DNA of 6,133 nucleotides, from NCBI GenBank assembly GCA_007120675.1, contig SKNE01000218.1, positions 1-6,133 on the forward strand. The letters are read 5' to 3'. The DNA is from Bacteroidales bacterium. Lineage in GTDB: Bacteria; Bacteroidota; Bacteroidia; Bacteroidales; UBA7960. Position 1 is the first letter of the stretch. Each line of letters begins with the position of its first letter. A model generated the notes under the pieces. That model was not told the origin of the DNA, ran no database searches, and saw only the letters and a list, made by a program, of their open reading frames with translations. Shown piece after piece: positions 4,661 through 6,133 of this stretch. The position numbers were made by a program, and so were the translations under genes.

Positions 4661-6133
4661 ATGGATACGATCAGGTTGTATAACTCCCTTACGAGGCGTA
4701 AGGAAGACTTTGTTCCCCTCAACCCCCCTTTTGTCGGCTTGTACGTTTGCGGTCCCACCGTGTATGGCGATGCCCACCTGGGCCATGCGCGGCCAGCCGT
4801 GAGCTTTGACCTGGTCTACCGGTTCCTTAGAGACCAGGGGTACAGGGTGCGCTACGTAAGAAACATCACAGATGTCGGCCACCTGGAAAATGACGCTGAT
4901 GACGGAGAGGACAAAGTGGCCAAGAAAGCCCGTCTCGAGCAGCTTGAGCCCATGGAAGTGGTACAGCATTATACCGACCGTTACCATGCTGACATGGAGA
5001 GGCTGAATGTGCTGAAGCCGGCCATTGAACCGCGCGCCTCAGGCCATATTATCGAACAGATCGAAATGGTGAAGGCCATCCTCAAATCGGGCTTCGCCTA
5101 TGAGGCCGGTGGCTCTGTCTATTTCGACGTATATAAATACAGCCAGAAGTACCCCTATGGGAAGCTCAGCGGCAGGTCCATCGATGAACAGATGAGCGGA
5201 CAGCGTGCCCTTGACGGCCAGCATGAGAAACGGCACCCCGCAGACTTCGCCCTGTGGAAGAAGGCCGCCCCCAACCATATCATGCGCTGGCCCTCCCCCT
5301 GGGGAGAGGGGTTTCCCGGCTGGCACCTGGAGTGTTCGGCCATGAGCGCCAAGTACCTCGGACAAACTTTTGATATCCATGGGGGCGGCATGGACCTGCT
5401 CTTTCCCCATCACGAATGTGAGATTGCCCAGTCAAATGCCACATTCGGCAAGGAGGCGGTCCGCTACTGGATGCACAACAATATGGTCACCATCAACGGC
5501 CAGAAGATGGGCAAGTCGCTGGGCAACTTCATCACACTCCGCGAATTCTTCGATGGCAGTCACCAGGCCCTTCAAAAGGCCTACGACCCAATGACCATCA
5601 GGTTCTTTATCCTACAGGCACACTACAGGAGCACGCTTGATTTCAGCAATGAAGCCCTTGAGGGGGCCGAGAAGGGCCTGCGCCGCCTGCTCCAGGGGCA
5701 TGAAAACCTGAACCGGCTGGAACCATCCGACAGGTCGTCGGTAGACATCACTGCGCTCCCCGGTCTCTGCAAGCAGGCCATGTGCGACGACTTCAGCAGT
5801 CCCACACTGATCGCCCACCTCTTCGATGCCATCAGGGTCATCAATGCCGTCAGCGACGGGAAGGAGCGGTTGTCGGCCGAAGACCTTGAAGCGCTGCGCG
5901 ATTGCTTCAATAAGTACATTCATGACATCCTCGGACTAAAAGCGCCGGATCAGGGCAATCAGCCATACAGGGAGATCATCGGGGGACTGATGGATGTTCT
6001 GCTTGACCTGAGGCAGGAAGCCAGGAAAAACAAGGACTGGAGTACCTCAGATAAGGTGCGTGATGCCCTTCATGAACTAAAAATCACTGTCAAAGACGGC
6101 AGGGATGGTGTCACGTGGACGCTGGACTTGTAA
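4661..6133 (+). CDS. cysS: Cysteinyl-tRNA synthetase
   Basis: A complete 490-residue class I aminoacyl-tRNA synthetase that charges tRNA-Cys with cysteine using ATP, in the cytoplasm. The signature motifs are CGPTVYGDAHLGHAR (30-44) with the HIGH-type HLGH (39-42), and the KMSKS loop in the form KMGKS (282-286). Predicted zinc ligands, by the spacing known from the E. coli enzyme, are C30, C225 (GWHLECSAMS), H250 and E254 (PHHECE). The C-terminal tRNA-binding part ends with the usual KDWSTSDKVRDAL-type helix (458-470). The ATG at 4661 starts at the conserved MDTIRLYNSL. An in-frame ATG at 4553 would add 36 residues that look like a lipoprotein signal, which is implausible for this enzyme and overlaps the probable promoter. 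No Shine-Dalgarno is visible. The last codon is the window edge. Confidence 0.97.
   Translation: MDTIRLYNSLTRRKEDFVPLNPPFVGLYVCGPTVYGDAHLGHARPAVSFDLVYRFLRDQGYRVRYVRNITDVGHLENDADDGEDKVAKKARLEQLEPMEVVQHYTDRYHADMERLNVLKPAIEPRASGHIIEQIEMVKAILKSGFAYEAGGSVYFDVYKYSQKYPYGKLSGRSIDEQMSGQRALDGQHEKRHPADFALWKKAAPNHIMRWPSPWGEGFPGWHLECSAMSAKYLGQTFDIHGGGMDLLFPHHECEIAQSNATFGKEAVRYWMHNNMVTINGQKMGKSLGNFITLREFFDGSHQALQKAYDPMTIRFFILQAHYRSTLDFSNEALEGAEKGLRRLLQGHENLNRLEPSDRSSVDITALPGLCKQAMCDDFSSPTLIAHLFDAIRVINAVSDGKERLSAEDLEALRDCFNKYIHDILGLKAPDQGNQPYREIIGGLMDVLLDLRQEARKNKDWSTSDKVRDALHELKITVKDGRDGVTWTLDL

Noticed and set aside
4109..4987. Leftward 292-residue open frame across the patatin and cysS genes
   Set aside because: It is antisense to two well-supported genes carrying intact catalytic motifs and has no recognisable domain; it is a codon-bias shadow.

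Overview
The window looks like chromosomal DNA of a member of the Bacteroidota, probably an anaerobic or microaerobic lineage. The evidence is as follows. At least one promoter matches the Bacteroidota pattern TTTG-N19-TAnnTTTG exactly, and several others come close. No start codon has a good Shine-Dalgarno sequence; the leaders are A-rich instead. The protein set also fits: a DHODH-like flavoprotein, a PflX-type radical SAM protein, a small exported protein, a stand-alone patatin and a CysRS with a KMGKS loop. The assignment is inferred from these features, not from a database search.

Layout, left to right. Positions 1-163 are non-coding and hold a strong bidirectional terminator (93-130). 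A DHODH-like flavoprotein gene runs leftward (164-1177). Positions 1178-1619 are a 442-bp divergent intergenic region. It contains an unusual array of five degenerate 34-bp tandem units (1303-1472) and a triple GTTTTTTT tract (1532-1555). A radical SAM protein of the PflX/COG1313 type with an apparent twin-arginine signal runs rightward (1620-2687). Positions 2688-2892 are a convergent intergenic region with a G-free loop bounded by an 8-bp inverted repeat and an A/T-tract terminator. A small secreted or outer-membrane protein of unknown function runs leftward (2893-3552; start set by its signal peptide and promoter). A patatin-like lipid hydrolase (3737-4495) and cysteinyl-tRNA synthetase (4661-6133) run rightward. 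The cysS stop codon is the last codon of the window.

The genes do not form an obvious pathway. They are mostly separately promoted, and the longest same-strand run is patatin then cysS, separated by 165 bp that contain a probable cysS promoter. The most unusual items are the 34-bp tandem array in the shared DHODH-like/radical SAM promoter region and the Tat-type N-terminus on an enzyme family expected to work in the cytoplasm. I found no CRISPR array, tRNA, rRNA, insertion sequence or clear multi-gene novel system.
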